DNA of 38,166 nucleotides from Minisyncoccota bacterium (GCA_021734905.1 JAIPIB010000002.1:1-38166), one strand, 5' to 3'. Positions 6,961 through 17,979 are shown, counted from the first letter of the stretch. The notes: generated from the letters alone by a model not told the origin. Numbers and translations: made by a program.

Positions 6961-7413
6961 ATGCAAGAAATAATTCACGCATTCGGAATAGACTGGAGAC
7001 TTATTGTCATCCAGATCTTTAACTTCGGTCTCCTTGCTGGAGTTTTGTGGTATTTCTTGTATACGCCTATTTTAAAAATTCTTGCCGAGAGAGAAGAAAA
7101 GATCAAGAAAGGAGTGCTCGACGCAGAGGCTGCTGCAGTAACATTAAATCTTGCCGATGAGGAAAAGAATAAAATTCTAACTGTCGCACACGGCGAAGCA
7201 ACATCAATTGTACAAAGGGCAAGTGAGCATGCTGAACAAAAGGGTGTAAGTATTGTTGCAGAGGCTCACACAAAGGCCGAGAAACTTGCAAGTGATGCAC
7301 GGGCAAAGGCAGAGGAAATCAAGGCACAGGCTCATAAGGAAAGCGAATCTGAAATTGCACAAGTTGCTATACTTGCCGCTGAAAAAATTCTTAATACTCA
7401 ATTGAGTAAGTAA
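6961..7413 (+). CDS. atpF: ATP synthase Fo subunit b
   Basis: 150 aa. One N-terminal membrane helix (about residues 13-34) is followed by a long charged, Ala-rich coiled-coil helix (for example AEAHTKAEKLASDARAKAEE), the peripheral stalk architecture of subunit b. Length is close to the usual 155-165. It begins 9 nt after atpE and ends 1 nt before atpH. It links subunit a to F1 through the delta subunit. Confidence 0.93.
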   Translation: MQEIIHAFGIDWRLIVIQIFNFGLLAGVLWYFLYTPILKILAEREEKIKKGVLDAEAAAVTLNLADEEKNKILTVAHGEATSIVQRASEHAEQKGVSIVAEAHTKAEKLASDARAKAEEIKAQAHKESESEIAQVAILAAEKILNTQLSK

Positions 7414-7414
7414 T

Positions 7415-7801
7415 ATGTTAGTTCGTGATTATAGAGACGCTCTTTTTGAATTAATTGCGCGGGGTGATGATTATGAAACGACAGTAGATTCATTTAAAAA
7501 ACTCTTAAGACACAAAAAGCACACGAAGCTCTACCCTCACGTCATGAAAGGTCTACTTCAAAAATGCATTAAAAGCGAAAAATTGAATACGACACAGGTG
7601 ACGGTTGGTAGACAGTCTGATATAGAGACACTTAAACCTAACATCCTCCAAGAACTTAGTTTACTAAATTTAAACAGCGAGTTTAAAACAATCATTGACC
7701 CAGGTGTAATCGGTGGATACAAAGTTACCAGTTATGACAAGGTTGTCGACAGAACGTATAAAAAGAAATTGCTAGCGGTTTATCGGTCATTAACAACATA
7801 A
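7415..7801 (+). CDS. atpH: ATP synthase F1 subunit delta (short)
   Basis: 128 aa against about 175-180 in most bacteria. The C-terminal part DPGVIGGYKVTSYDKVVDRT followed by YKKKLLAVYRSL fits the conserved delta/OSCP ending (dp.liGG..v...d.viD.s....L..l). The N-terminal helical domain that caps the F1 alpha subunits is reduced. Position between atpF and atpA is the standard one and supports the call, since the N-terminal half is divergent. It starts 1 nt after the atpF stop, with no Shine-Dalgarno. Confidence 0.85.
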   Translation: MLVRDYRDALFELIARGDDYETTVDSFKKLLRHKKHTKLYPHVMKGLLQKCIKSEKLNTTQVTVGRQSDIETLKPNILQELSLLNLNSEFKTIIDPGVIGGYKVTSYDKVVDRTYKKKLLAVYRSLTT

Positions 7802-7807
7802 AGCATC

Positions 7808-9370
7808 ATGAGTACAGCAATCATAGAAAGAATAAAAAAAGAAATTGAATCTCTAAAAGATGACACCACCTTTGAAGAGGTCGGTGTTGTCGTTACTGTT
7901 GGAGATGGTGTAGCTGAAATTGAAGGTATTCGTGGTGCACGAATGATGGAGATGGTCCTTTTTGATGATGGAGAAGGTAAATCTCTCAAGGAGGCGATGC
8001 AGTATACAGATGCTCTATATGGCCTTATTCTCAATCTTGAAGAGGAGACTGTTAAGGTTGTAATCCTCGGCGATACAGCACGCGTTTCAGAAGGGATGCA
8101 AGTTAAAAGAACAGGGAAACTTCTTAGTATTCCCGTTGGTGAAGAAATAGTAGGAAGGGTTGTAACGCCACTGGGCGAGGTGCTTGATGGAAAAGGTGCA
8201 TTTAAGATGGAGCGAGATATGGCTATTGAGCGTGTAGCATATGGAGTTATGGACAGGTCAGCTGTTAATGAGCCTATTCATACTGGTATCAAGGCGATTG
8301 ATTCGATGATTCCAATCGGTCGTGGGCAGCGTGAGCTAATTATTGGAGACAGGGCAACAGGTAAAACAACAGTTGCTATAGACACCATCATCAATCAGAA
8401 ATTTGAGCCGGTAGAGACTCGCCCAATCTGTATCTATGTAGCCATTGGTCAAAAGGAGTCTAAAACTGCTCGTATTGTTAGAGAGCTTGAAGAGCATGGA
8501 GCGATGGAGTATACGATTGTCGTATCAACCTCAGCTGCAGACCCATCACCACTACAATTCCTCGCGCCATTTGCAGGTGCTGCAATAGGTGAATTTTTTA
8601 TGGAAAAGGGAAAGGATGCACTTATTGTTTATGACGACCTCTCAAAACATGCTGTGGCATACCGACAAATGTCGCTTCTGCTCAGACGACCACCAGGTCG
8701 AGAGGCATATCCAGGTGATATTTTCTATCTTCACTCTCGGCTACTCGAAAGAGCCGCTAAGCTTTCTAAAGAACTTGGAGGAGGTTCATTAACGGCACTT
8801 CCAATTATTGAAACACAAGAAGGTGACGTATCTGCATACATCCCAACTAATGTTATTTCAATTACTGATGGTCAGATATTCCTCGAAACAGATCTCTTCA
8901 ACAAAGGTATCAGACCAGCACTTAACGTTGGTATCTCTGTATCACGTGTCGGTAGTAGTGCTCAAACAAAGGCGATGAAAAAAGTGTCTGGAAAAATTCG
9001 AATTGAGCTAGCGCAATTTAGGGAACTTGAGGCCTTCATGCAGTTTGCTGGTGACCTAGATCAGGATACAAAAAATAGCATCGATAGTGGTCGGCGTTAT
9101 ACAGAACTACTTAAACAAGATCAGCATGTGACATTCCCATTCTTTAAGCAAGTCGTCTCAATATTTGCTGCAAATAATGGTCTCTTTAATGGTTCTGAAG
9201 TAGCAAATGTACGAGCAATTGAAAATGATTTTTTGAGCATGATTGAACGTGACAAAAAGGAAGTCTTTGAAAGTATTGAATCAGAACGTGCGCTAACTGA
9301 TGAGGTTGCTTCTGAACTAACCAAGATGATTGCTGAATTTAAGAATACACAAGTACACTACTACGCATAA
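7808..9370 (+). CDS. atpA: ATP synthase F1 subunit alpha
   Basis: 520 aa, slightly longer than the usual 500-510. The Walker A motif GDRATGKT lies at residues 180-187, and the family stretch [33 protein letters not shown] (catalytic-interface residues) follows. The arginine-finger region [19 protein letters not shown] is intact. It forms the non-catalytic nucleotide-binding subunits of the F1 hexamer. Start ATG 7808 is 6 nt after atpH; no Shine-Dalgarno. Confidence 0.98.
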   Translation: MSTAIIERIKKEIESLKDDTTFEEVGVVVTVGDGVAEIEGIRGARMMEMVLFDDGEGKSLKEAMQYTDALYGLILNLEEETVKVVILGDTARVSEGMQVKRTGKLLSIPVGEEIVGRVVTPLGEVLDGKGAFKMERDMAIERVAYGVMDRSAVNEPIHTGIKAIDSMIPIGRGQRELIIGDRATGKTTVAIDTIINQKFEPVETRPICIYVAIGQKESKTARIVRELEEHGAMEYTIVVSTSAADPSPLQFLAPFAGAAIGEFFMEKGKDALIVYDDLSKHAVAYRQMSLLLRRPPGREAYPGDIFYLHSRLLERAAKLSKELGGGSLTALPIIETQEGDVSAYIPTNVISITDGQIFLETDLFNKGIRPALNVGISVSRVGSSAQTKAMKKVSGKIRIELAQFRELEAFMQFAGDLDQDTKNSIDSGRRYTELLKQDQHVTFPFFKQVVSIFAANNGLFNGSEVANVRAIENDFLSMIERDKKEVFESIESERALTDEVASELTKMIAEFKNTQVHYYA

Positions 9371-9373
9371 GCC

Positions 9374-10285
9374 ATGGCTCTCAAGCATATTAAAAACAAA
9401 ATAAAATCAACTGAGCGCACTAGTAAAGTGACGAAGGCTATGGAGGCTGTCTCGGCTGTAAAAATGCGAAAGAGCCAGGAAAAGGCCTTGACTGGACGAC
9501 CATACGCAGAAGCAGCTTTTCGTATCCTAGAAAATATTGCGAGGAGTGTGGACGTTCAACACCATACATTCATTAAAGCAAATGGAGGTAGTAAAGATTG
9601 TCTTATTGTAATTACTTCAGACAAAGGTCTCGCGGGGAGTCTTAATAGCGCTGTACTTAAAGAATCAACACGACTTCTTGGTGGTCAGTCTGCAAATGAT
9701 GTTGAGTTGATATGTTTTGGTAAAAAAGGATACGAACATTTCTTGAGGCGTGGTTATACAATTCCATTACATCACGTGAACATGAGTGATGATGTCACTA
9801 TTGAGGATGTTCAAAGTGTAGTAACTCATGTTGGTAAGCAATTTACCTTAGGTCATTATAAGAGCGTCCGTGTCGTGTACCAACACTTCCTGTCGACATT
9901 TGAGCAGAATGCTATTGTCCGTCAAATTCTGCCGATTAGTAAAGAAGATGTTCGCTTGATGATACGTGATATTCTTCCAAAGCACGGGAAATACAGTGAA
10001 CAGGTTCATAAACAATCTATGATTATTTATACAGCTGAACAGAGCCGAGGAACTGTGTTTGACTCGATATTTTCCATACTAGTTGAAATTATGCTTTATC
10101 ATGCACTTCTCGAGTCGAAAGCAAGTGAGCATTCAGCGAGAATGGTTGCTATGAAAAATGCAACAGATAAAGCCAGAGATGTGATGAAACTGTTAACACT
10201 TTCATACAATAAAAAGAGGCAAAGTGTCATCACGGCAGAAGTGTCAGAAATTACCGGAGGGATAGAAGCCATGAAAGACACATAA
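9374..10285 (+). CDS. atpG: ATP synthase F1 subunit gamma
   Basis: 303 aa, a little above the usual 285-295. The N-terminus HIKNKIKSTERTSKVTKAME followed by AVSAVKMRKSQ is the conserved central-stalk helix, and the C-terminal helix SEHSARMVAMKNATDKARD holds the other conserved block. Gamma is the rotating shaft that couples the c-ring to the alpha/beta hexamer. It starts 3 nt after the atpA stop. A 48-nt gap without a recognised gene separates it from atpD. Confidence 0.96.
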   Translation: MALKHIKNKIKSTERTSKVTKAMEAVSAVKMRKSQEKALTGRPYAEAAFRILENIARSVDVQHHTFIKANGGSKDCLIVITSDKGLAGSLNSAVLKESTRLLGGQSANDVELICFGKKGYEHFLRRGYTIPLHHVNMSDDVTIEDVQSVVTHVGKQFTLGHYKSVRVVYQHFLSTFEQNAIVRQILPISKEDVRLMIRDILPKHGKYSEQVHKQSMIIYTAEQSRGTVFDSIFSILVEIMLYHALLESKASEHSARMVAMKNATDKARDVMKLLTLSYNKKRQSVITAEVSEITGGIEAMKDT

Positions 10286-11713
<1,428 letters not shown>

Positions 11714-11715
11714 TT

Positions 11716-11964
11716 ATGAAACAAGAGGCAGTATTCAGACTTACAATATCCAAAATCAATGAGCAGCTTTTTAGTGGTGAGGCGAACTCAATAACTTTAC
11801 CTGGTACAGAAGGTGTCCTTACTATTCTTGCCCATCATGAATCACTTGTTTCGCTTCTCAAGGAGGGTACAATACATGTAAGAACAGGAGAAGAAATTAC
11901 TACCTTTCAGATTTCAAAAGGACTTCTTGAGACGAGTAATAATCAAGTGACTGTTTTGGTGTAA
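11716..11964 (+). CDS. atpC: ATP synthase F1 subunit epsilon, beta-sandwich domain only
   Basis: 82 aa against about 130-140. The sequence covers the N-terminal beta-sandwich (LTISKINEQLFSGEANSITL, LPGTEGVLTILAHH) that contacts gamma and the c-ring. The C-terminal two-helix domain, which in many bacteria inhibits ATP hydrolysis or senses ATP, is absent. Loss of that domain is known in several lineages; here it implies regulation of hydrolysis by other means. Last gene of the operon; no convincing terminator was found in the 123-nt gap after it. Confidence 0.9.
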   Translation: MKQEAVFRLTISKINEQLFSGEANSITLPGTEGVLTILAHHESLVSLLKEGTIHVRTGEEITTFQISKGLLETSNNQVTVLV

Positions 11965-12087
11965 GGAAAAGACTCACATGAAGGTGCTTTGTAAAACATC
12001 TTCAGTGTAAACGTCGAGATAGTCGAGGTGATCTAGAGCTTACATTAAAACATCATTACGTTTTAATTAAATTTAACTATATTCAAT

Positions 12088-12384
12088 ATGTTTGACAATG
12101 CTAAAAAATTCATGATGCGCAAGCTCCTTGAGCGACAACTCAAGAGCGCTCCTCCTGAACAAAGAGAAATGATCCTCACTCTTCTTGAAAAAAATCCAAA
12201 ATTATTTGAGAAAATAGCAGGAGAAATGCAAGCAGAAATCAAAAAGGGAAGCAACCAAATGACTGCAGCGATGAAAGTACTACCGAAGTATCAATCTGAA
12301 CTCCAGGCCGCAATGGGAGACAAGTTTCCAAAGCAACAAAAGAGTGGCGTGCGCTTCAATCCTAACGGAACGCTACATTCCTAA
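12088..12384 (+). CDS. Small hypothetical helical protein (98 aa)
   Basis: 98 aa, charged and mostly helical by composition, with MRKLLERQLKSAPPEQREMI followed by LTLLEKNPKLFEKIAGEMQAEIKKG. The C-terminal tail (PKQQKSGVRFNPNGTLHS) looks unstructured. No family or membrane span recognised. It stands alone between the atp operon and a flavodoxin-fold gene. A weak AT-rich hairpin (12045-12066) lies upstream. Confidence 0.7.
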   Translation: MFDNAKKFMMRKLLERQLKSAPPEQREMILTLLEKNPKLFEKIAGEMQAEIKKGSNQMTAAMKVLPKYQSELQAAMGDKFPKQQKSGVRFNPNGTLHS

Positions 12385-12461
12385 GGCATATAATTGTTCA
12401 CACATTTTTTGAATCCAGTCTTTTTATGTGTACCTATGTGCTAATATAAGATTACAAAAAT

Positions 12462-13037
12462 ATGAAAAAAATACTTGTGTTTCTCGGTAATGGCAACAAA
12501 GACTCATATTCTGGTAATTTGGCAGATGCCTACGTTGATGGTGCGACACTCTCAGGTTTTGAAGTCCAGAGGATTAACATTGGTGATTTGCAATTTGATC
12601 CAATTCTTCATAATGGATACAGAGACATACAACAGCTTGAACCAGACCTACTCATGGTTCAAGAAAAAATTAATTGGGCTGATCATATTGTCTTTATTTA
12701 TCCAAACTGGTGGTGCTCTATGCCAGCGATAATGAAAGGTATGTTTGATCGTATGTGGCTCCCAGGTTTTGCGTTTAATTTTGATAAAGTAGCTAAGAAA
12801 CTTGTACAACGACTAACAGGGAAGACTGCTCGCGTGATAATAGTGGCGGGTTCGCACACTCCGTTTATGACATGGTGGAAGTTTGGAGATTATACAAATG
12901 AAATATCACACGGAATTCTAGGTTTTGCCGGAATTAAAACATCAGTAACTGCACTTGGTCCTTGCGAAAGAGTCGAACAACCAGTTCGAAATGCATGGAT
13001 AGAAAAGATCAAAGGTCTTGGAGCCCAAGGAAAGTAA
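12462..13037 (+). CDS. Flavodoxin-fold NAD(P)H oxidoreductase
   Basis: 191 aa. The N-terminal beta strand and loop (KKILVFLGNGNKDSYSGNLA) fit the flavin phosphate-binding loop, and IVFIYPNWWCSMPAIMKGMFDRMW is the signature of the NAD(P)H:quinone oxidoreductase / modulator-of-drug-activity (YwrO/KefF/MdaB-like) family. These enzymes bind FMN or FAD and reduce quinones or other electrophiles by two electrons. The exact substrate cannot be read. TAATAT at 12442-12447 may be its -10, giving a leader of about 8 nt. A terminator overlapping the opposite-strand gene end (13248-13272) probably ends the transcript. Confidence 0.85.
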   Translation: MKKILVFLGNGNKDSYSGNLADAYVDGATLSGFEVQRINIGDLQFDPILHNGYRDIQQLEPDLLMVQEKINWADHIVFIYPNWWCSMPAIMKGMFDRMWLPGFAFNFDKVAKKLVQRLTGKTARVIIVAGSHTPFMTWWKFGDYTNEISHGILGFAGIKTSVTALGPCERVEQPVRNAWIEKIKGLGAQGK

Positions 13038-13069
13038 GTCTTTTGTCTCAACTAAAGTATTAAATACGT

Positions 13070-13090
13070 TGTGGATAACTCTGTTGATAA
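13070..13090 (+). other. Pair of DnaA-box-like 9-mers
   Basis: TGTGGATAA (13070-13078, the exact complement of the consensus DnaA box TTATCCACA) is followed after 3 nt by TGTTGATAA (13082-13090, one mismatch), in direct orientation with a 12-nt period. Many bacterial origins carry such tandem boxes. No dnaA, rpmH or AT-rich unwinding element is visible, so whether it is an origin, a DnaA-titration or control site, or chance is open. Confidence 0.45.
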
Positions 13091-13245
13091 GTTACTAATA
13101 TGTGGTCTAATTGTCTTAGGTTTAGTGAATCTGGATGAACGCGCGAACATCTAGATCAGTTCCTTAAAAAGCTTTGACACAAGTAGGGCCGTCTGAGGTC
13201 TGAGTCCATCGGGGCGTTTGTAGTGTTAAGTCTTATTAAGAACTG

Positions 13246-14307
13246 TTAGGTTTCCATTTGGAGACCTTTTTTGTTGTTTATGTAAAAAATTTTATCTTTT
13301 GAGAGAATATTTCCGTCTGAAGTAATTTCATTAAAAGATATAAAAAGATCTACATGAAAGCGTGTTTTGTCGGCAACAATCCCGGCTTTTTTGTAAACGG
13401 TGTGTTTTTCACCAAGTGAAAGATGTAGTCCGAGAATTCGCTCGAATGCAGTAATATCATTCACGTAATTCTCTCGTGTGAAAGCACGGTTTAGGCCAAA
13501 GCCAATTTCTCGTATGAGTGCTCGTTCATTACTTTTAACTTGTGCCACCACATCAGTGAATGTTTGTGGTGCATTGTCACCCCATGAAACAACAAGTCCC
13601 TTTTCTACATCAACCCGAAATGGTTCGTGCATTGTGACGTTGTACGTACTGTCAGCAAAAGCATAAACATAAAACGAACCATTCATCTGAATGAAGTCCT
13701 TAGCTTCTGTAAAAACTTCTCCAATAGGAAAGGTTCCCCCAATGTTTTCCATCCCTGAGTAATCACCAATGTTGAGTTTTGGTACTTCAAGGCCACCCTC
13801 GACCTTTAAAGTACTGTCCCTGTACTTAATACAAAAAGTATTCGTACTCTCGAGTCTCTTTTTGAGCGCTTTTCCGGTGCCACGATACCACTCGCTATCA
13901 TATTCAAGAGAATTAATGTATGTCTTCCATGAAGAAGCTATGTTACGTGAGAGGTGAAGATGATCAATCACCTTTAGTTTTCTTTGAAAGAGGTAGATCC
14001 TAATACGAAATGCATTGAGCCTGAAATCAGTTGATTGAATAAGGACGACGAGATCTCGAGGATTCAATAGGTTTATAGCATCAATAACTGAATCATTTTC
14101 TGTCTCATCGAAATTTATAAAAACCGCATGCGGAAGAACTCTTCTGTATGCTTCAGTTAGGATTTGTGTAAGTTCGTTTTGATTATCAAAAATAACAAGA
14201 GCATTTTCAGGTGAGACATGTTCAATTGCTCCACAAATAATACTCCGAACATTTTTTTCGGCGAGTGAGGTTAAGTCTACGATATTTGGTATTGTTGATT
14301 GTGACAT
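13246..14307 (-). CDS. M29-like metallo-aminopeptidase
   Basis: 353 aa. Four blocks match the M29 (thermophilic aminopeptidase, AmpS/PepS) metal site: GGTFPIGEVFTEA (Glu197), REIGFGLNRAFT (Glu267), LGLHLSLGEKH (His295) and RFHVDLF (His318, Asp320). These would bind two divalent metals and cleave N-terminal residues from peptides in the cytoplasm. The N-terminal half is divergent and somewhat shorter than in typical 370-410-aa members. It is a single minus-strand gene; its promoter is uncertain. The match is by motif order, so a related but repurposed hydrolase is possible. Confidence 0.7.
   Translation of the reverse strand: MSQSTIPNIVDLTSLAEKNVRSIICGAIEHVSPENALVIFDNQNELTQILTEAYRRVLPHAVFINFDETENDSVIDAINLLNPRDLVVLIQSTDFRLNAFRIRIYLFQRKLKVIDHLHLSRNIASSWKTYINSLEYDSEWYRGTGKALKKRLESTNTFCIKYRDSTLKVEGGLEVPKLNIGDYSGMENIGGTFPIGEVFTEAKDFIQMNGSFYVYAFADSTYNVTMHEPFRVDVEKGLVVSWGDNAPQTFTDVVAQVKSNERALIREIGFGLNRAFTRENYVNDITAFERILGLHLSLGEKHTVYKKAGIVADKTRFHVDLFISFNEITSDGNILSKDKIFYINNKKGLQMET
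13248..13272 (+). terminator. Plus-strand terminator inside the 3' end of the aminopeptidase gene
   Basis: AGGTTTCC (13248-13255) pairs with GGAGACCT (13260-13267), one wobble, followed by five further T residues. It overlaps the last codons of the minus-strand gene and would stop rightward transcription from the oxidoreductase gene. Confidence 0.5.
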
Positions 14308-14353
14308 AATATTTTACTAACGATATCAGGAAATCAAAAAGTTACTACTGTAG

Positions 14354-14359
14354 TATAGT
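14354..14359 (+). promoter_or_regulatory. -10 element of the 71-aa gene (leaderless start)
   Basis: TATAGT lies 6 nt before ATG 14366, so the predicted transcript begins at the start codon. No clear -35. Confidence 0.45.
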
Positions 14360-14365
14360 GAACCT

Positions 14366-14581
14366 ATGTCCCACCCTTTTGAAAAAATGTTTGAAAACGC
14401 TCTTAAGAAAAGCAACTCTAATAGGAATGTGGTTTTCGAAGAGGCTACAAGACTGGTGAACATGGGATATTCTCTAGACGAGGTCTCAAGTGTTCTCAGT
14501 AAATTAGCCAAGGGACTGATTAGTGACTCGGATTCAAGCATTGTGCATGAGGCAAATGAACTCCTGAATGAGGATATATAA
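14366..14581 (+). CDS. Small hypothetical protein (71 aa)
   Basis: 71 aa, hydrophilic and helical in character (FEEATRLVNMGYSLDEVSSV then LSKLAKGLISDSDSSIVHEA). No membrane span, cysteine cluster or known motif. A TATAGT at leaderless spacing supports the start. A shadow ORF of equal length exists on the minus strand (14326-14541) but lacks such support. Stands alone, divergent from the M29-like gene. Confidence 0.6.
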   Translation: MSHPFEKMFENALKKSNSNRNVVFEEATRLVNMGYSLDEVSSVLSKLAKGLISDSDSSIVHEANELLNEDI

Positions 14582-14714
14582 GCACAAATTTACAAATATA
14601 GGGCACAACAATAGACAATAGACAGCTTCTTGATTTTTCAAAAGTCTGATACTCTATGGAACTACTGCCATAGACAGCTCTATACGTTTAATATGTTTCA
14701 AAACAAATAACCCT

Positions 14715-15815
14715 ATGTCACTTTCAGTCGGAATCGTCGGTCTACCGAACGTTGGAAAGTCAACACTTTTTAATGCTCTCACCAAGAATGCTGTGCCAGC
14801 TGAAAATTATCCTTTCTGCACTATCGATCCATCAGTAGGAGTTGTTGCTGTGCCTGACGATCGTCTTGAAACGTTATCCAAAATATCTAGTTCGCAAAAG
14901 ACTGTTCCAGCTATCATTGAATTTGTTGATATTGCAGGACTAGTCAAAGGCGCGGCGTCTGGTGAGGGACTAGGTAATAAGTTTCTCGCAAATATCCGTG
15001 AGGTAGACATGATTGCTGAGGTGGTTAGAATTTTTGAAGACGAAGATATCATTCATGTTAATAGCGCTGTAGACCCATTTTCAGATATTGAAGTAATTAA
15101 TCTTGAGCTCGTACTTGCTGATGCGGAAACTGTTTCAAAACGCTTAGGAAATGTTGCAAAGGACGCCAATAGAGGGATTAAAGAGGCTCTTGTTGAGAAG
15201 AGTATGCTAGAAAGATTGCTTCAGCATCTTGAAGGTGGGAAACTTGCAAGAGCATTTGCCTTTGAAGACAACGAAATCATACCAGTAAGTCATTTGCACT
15301 TGCTCACAATGAAAAAGATTCTCTATGTCTTCAATAAGAAACAAGGGGCATACAATTTTGATGAGACGAATGACAATAGATGGGTGGAGCTTATGGATTT
15401 TATTGAGGAAACAGGATCTGAATATGTCCTCATAGATGCTGGAGTTGAGCATGAACTAAAAGATCTTGAAGAAACAGAAAAAATTGAATTCCGGAGAGAG
15501 TATGCAACACTTGACTCTGGCATTGATTCATTAATCAAAGCTTGCTATCACCGACTTGGTCTAATGTCATACTTTACGACTGGTGAAAAGGAAACACACG
15601 CATGGACGATACCTCAAGGATCAACAGGTCCAGAAGCCGGTTCTGCTATTCATACTGATTTCAAAACTCGTTATATTCGAGCGCAAGTGGTCGCCTTTGA
15701 AGATCTAGTTTCTTGCGGCTCCCTAGCGGTGGCGAGAGAAAAAGGGAAATTAAGAACTGAGGGGAAGGAGTATGTTGTGAAAAATGGTGACGTTATTGAA
15801 TTCATGATTGCATGA
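14715..15815 (+). CDS. ychF: Redox-regulated ribosome-binding ATPase YchF
   Basis: 366 aa, the normal YchF/Ola1 length. G1 is GLPNVGKS (residues 9-16) and G3 is [20 protein letters not shown], the YchF/Obg hallmark. The C-terminal TGS domain ends with [20 protein letters not shown]. YchF binds ATP better than GTP and associates with ribosomes in translation and stress. The 133-nt upstream gap contains a 10-bp direct repeat (ATAGACAGCT at 14618 and 14670) and a small inverted repeat of unknown meaning. The stop overlaps the next start (ATGA). Confidence 0.97.
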   Translation: MSLSVGIVGLPNVGKSTLFNALTKNAVPAENYPFCTIDPSVGVVAVPDDRLETLSKISSSQKTVPAIIEFVDIAGLVKGAASGEGLGNKFLANIREVDMIAEVVRIFEDEDIIHVNSAVDPFSDIEVINLELVLADAETVSKRLGNVAKDANRGIKEALVEKSMLERLLQHLEGGKLARAFAFEDNEIIPVSHLHLLTMKKILYVFNKKQGAYNFDETNDNRWVELMDFIEETGSEYVLIDAGVEHELKDLEETEKIEFRREYATLDSGIDSLIKACYHRLGLMSYFTTGEKETHAWTIPQGSTGPEAGSAIHTDFKTRYIRAQVVAFEDLVSCGSLAVAREKGKLRTEGKEYVVKNGDVIEFMIA

Positions 15816-16069
15816 GTTGGTGCGTGTACATGATTCGCTGCAGTGATGCGACGCTTTATACGGGAGTTACGACAGATATTGAAAGGCGATTTAGAGAGCA
15901 TAAAGAAGGAAAAGTTGGCTCAAAGTATACAAGGGCACGAATTGCGCTTCATGTAGCATACATGGAGCCGTGTTGTTCGAGAAGTGAGGCTCAAACACGT
16001 GAGGCAGCAATTAAAAAACTTAAAAAGGAAGAGAAGGAGGTGCTTATTAAAAAGTGTGATTTGACTTAA
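15812..16069 (+). CDS. GIY-YIG domain protein (UPF0213/YhbQ-like)
   Basis: 85 aa consisting of one GIY-YIG nuclease domain: CVYMIRCSDATLYTGVTTDI then ERRFREHKEGKVGSKYTR, with the second tyrosine motif YTG, the catalytic-type Arg, and EAQTREAAIKKLKK near the end. Small stand-alone GIY-YIG proteins of this size are widespread; their in-vivo substrate is mostly unknown, with roles in DNA repair suspected. It overlaps the ychF stop by 4 nt (ATGA), which implies translational coupling. Confidence 0.9.
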   Translation: MSWCVYMIRCSDATLYTGVTTDIERRFREHKEGKVGSKYTRARIALHVAYMEPCCSRSEAQTREAAIKKLKKEEKEVLIKKCDLT

Positions 16070-16089
16070 CGGCATTTTTTAAGTAATCT
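16061..16089 (+). promoter_or_regulatory. Promoter of typA
   Basis: TTGACT (16061-16066), a 17-nt spacer and TAATCT (16084-16089), partly inside the end of the GIY-YIG gene. Transcription would begin near 16096 and give a leader of about 35 nt containing a terminator-like hairpin. Confidence 0.55.
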
Positions 16090-16100
16090 ATTCTGACGTA

Positions 16101-16130
16101 GCGCCTACGAAATGGCGCATTTTTATTTTT
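16101..16130 (+). terminator. Terminator-like hairpin abutting the typA start
   Basis: GCGCC (16101-16105) pairs with GGCGC (16114-16118) across an 8-nt loop, followed by ATTTTTATTTTT running straight into the typA ATG at 16131. It may end the ychF/GIY-YIG transcript. Because a good promoter lies just upstream, it could also act as an attenuator of typA. Confidence 0.6.
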
Positions 16131-17924
16131 ATGCAAGCAAAAGAAACACGAAATATTGCGATAATCGCGCACGTTGACCACGGAAAAACAACCCTTACTG
16201 ATGCTATTATGCGTCAGACAGGAGCTGTTACTGACGCTTCTGCAACAATGGATTCAAATTCTCTTGAGCAAGAGCGTGGTATTACTATTTATGCTAAGAA
16301 TACCTCTGTTGAGTATAAGGATACCAAAATCAATATTGTTGACACACCTGGACATGCTGACTTCGGATCAGAAGTAGAACGCGTACTACGCTCTATAGAC
16401 TCTGTCCTTCTTATTGTAGATGCGCAAGAAGGTCCTATGCCACAGACACGTTTTGTCCTCAAAAAGTCTCTCGAGCTAGGATTGAAGCCTATTGTTGTCA
16501 TTAATAAAATTGATAAACCTGCCGCTGACCCACACAAAGCTGAGGAGCAGGTACTTGAGCTATTTCTAGAACTTGGAGCAAATGACGAACAGGCTGATTT
16601 TACTGTTGTCTATGCTATTGGAAGACAGGGGATTGCAAAACGAAGCCTCGCTGATGAGTCAGCGGATCTTACACCACTTCTCGACACTATATTAGAAAAA
16701 GTACCGCCAGCGAAAGGTTACTCAGAGGGAGAAGTGCTTCGTGCACAGGTGTTTAATCTTGGCTATGATAATTTCCTCGGAAGACTTGCGATAGCACGTA
16801 TTTATGAAGGAGAATTAAAATATGGACAAAATGTCCATATTCTTCATGACGGACAAACACCAAGAAAAGGTAAGGTAACAAAACTTTTTATCTTTAAAGG
16901 AATAGAAAGAGTTGAATCGAACATAGCATATGCAGGTGACATTGTTATTGTTGCTGGATTTAGTGACATTAATATTGGAGAAACAATCAGTGACATTGAA
17001 GCAGCCAAACCACTTGATGCAATTGCTGTCGATGAACCAACTATCGCACTTGATTTTGTTGTCAACAACTCACCATTCGCCGGACGAGAAGGGAAATACG
17101 TAACAACAAGACAAATTCGAGAGCGACTTGAACGTGAACTAGAAGTGAACGTTGGACTTAAGGTCTCCTTTGACAACGGCGATTCATGTAAAGTGTATGG
17201 ACGAGGTGAAATGCACATTTCTATTCTTCTTGAAAATATGCGGAGAGAAGGGTATGAACTTCAAGTTTCTCAGCCACAAGCTATTATTGAAGAGCGTGAA
17301 GATGGAAAATACGAACCTTTTGAAGAAGTTACGGTTGACATACCGAGTGAATTCCAAGGTGTTGTCATTGAACGACTCGGACGAAGAGCTTTCATTATGC
17401 AAGATATGATTATGCATGAAAATCAAGTTAGGTTGATTTTAGAGGGTCCAACACGTGGTCTTCTTGGATACAAGGGTCAATTTATCATCGATACACGAGG
17501 AGAGGGTATTATTTGTTCTCGAGTGCTTGGTTTTAAACCATTTGCCGGAGAAATAAAAAAGCGACAATCAGGTTCTATGGTATCTATGGCTGCTGGTAAG
17601 GCGCTCGGTTTTTCACTTTGGAATCTCCAAGATCGTGGACAGCTCTATATTGGTGCAGGCGCTGAGGTGTACGAGGGTATGGTCATAGGAAATACTTCAA
17701 AAGGTGAAGAGATGATGGTTAATCCAACAAAAGGAAAGCAGCTTTCTAATGTTCGATCATCAGGTACTGATGAAGCACTTACCTTAACTCCGCATCGCCC
17801 ACTTTCGATCGAATTGGGTCTTGAAATAATGTCAATTGATGAGTATCTTGAAGTGACACCGCAATCTGTTCGTCTTAGGAAACAAGTACTCAAAGAAACT
17901 GATCGTACAAAATCTCGTCGCTAG
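16131..17924 (+). CDS. typA: Translational GTPase TypA/BipA
   Basis: 597 aa, close to the usual 605-615. It begins with the GTPase domain: G1 AHVDHGKT (residues 13-20), switch region [17 protein letters not shown]3 DTPGHADF, and G4 NKID. EF-G-like domains follow, then the BipA-specific C-terminal domain with RLRKQVLKE near the end. TypA is a ribosome-associated GTPase important in ribosome assembly and stress or cold growth. It is expressed from its own promoter behind a hairpin leader, without a Shine-Dalgarno. Confidence 0.97.
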   Translation: MQAKETRNIAIIAHVDHGKTTLTDAIMRQTGAVTDASATMDSNSLEQERGITIYAKNTSVEYKDTKINIVDTPGHADFGSEVERVLRSIDSVLLIVDAQEGPMPQTRFVLKKSLELGLKPIVVINKIDKPAADPHKAEEQVLELFLELGANDEQADFTVVYAIGRQGIAKRSLADESADLTPLLDTILEKVPPAKGYSEGEVLRAQVFNLGYDNFLGRLAIARIYEGELKYGQNVHILHDGQTPRKGKVTKLFIFKGIERVESNIAYAGDIVIVAGFSDINIGETISDIEAAKPLDAIAVDEPTIALDFVVNNSPFAGREGKYVTTRQIRERLERELEVNVGLKVSFDNGDSCKVYGRGEMHISILLENMRREGYELQVSQPQAIIEEREDGKYEPFEEVTVDIPSEFQGVVIERLGRRAFIMQDMIMHENQVRLILEGPTRGLLGYKGQFIIDTRGEGIICSRVLGFKPFAGEIKKRQSGSMVSMAAGKALGFSLWNLQDRGQLYIGAGAEVYEGMVIGNTSKGEEMMVNPTKGKQLSNVRSSGTDEALTLTPHRPLSIELGLEIMSIDEYLEVTPQSVRLRKQVLKETDRTKSRR

Positions 17925-17964
17925 CTTCACTTCAACTATCTGTGCTGTTCAGTTTTGCTTAGAA

Positions 17965-17973
17965 TGTTATAAT
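17965..17973 (+). promoter_or_regulatory. Extended -10 promoter of the thiol-oxidation pair
   Basis: TGTTATAAT (17965-17973) is a consensus extended -10, 6 nt before ATG 17980. Predicted leaderless mRNA. Confidence 0.6.
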
Positions 17974-17979
17974 CGAAAT

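Noticed and set aside
12045-12066. Hairpin after atpC as operon terminator
   Set aside because: Only a 7-bp A/T-rich stem with an 8-nt loop and no clear T-run; too weak to call.
14618-14679. Two copies of ATAGACAGCT before ychF as a regulatory repeat
   Set aside because: Only 10 bp and two copies; could be chance and no known operator resembles it.
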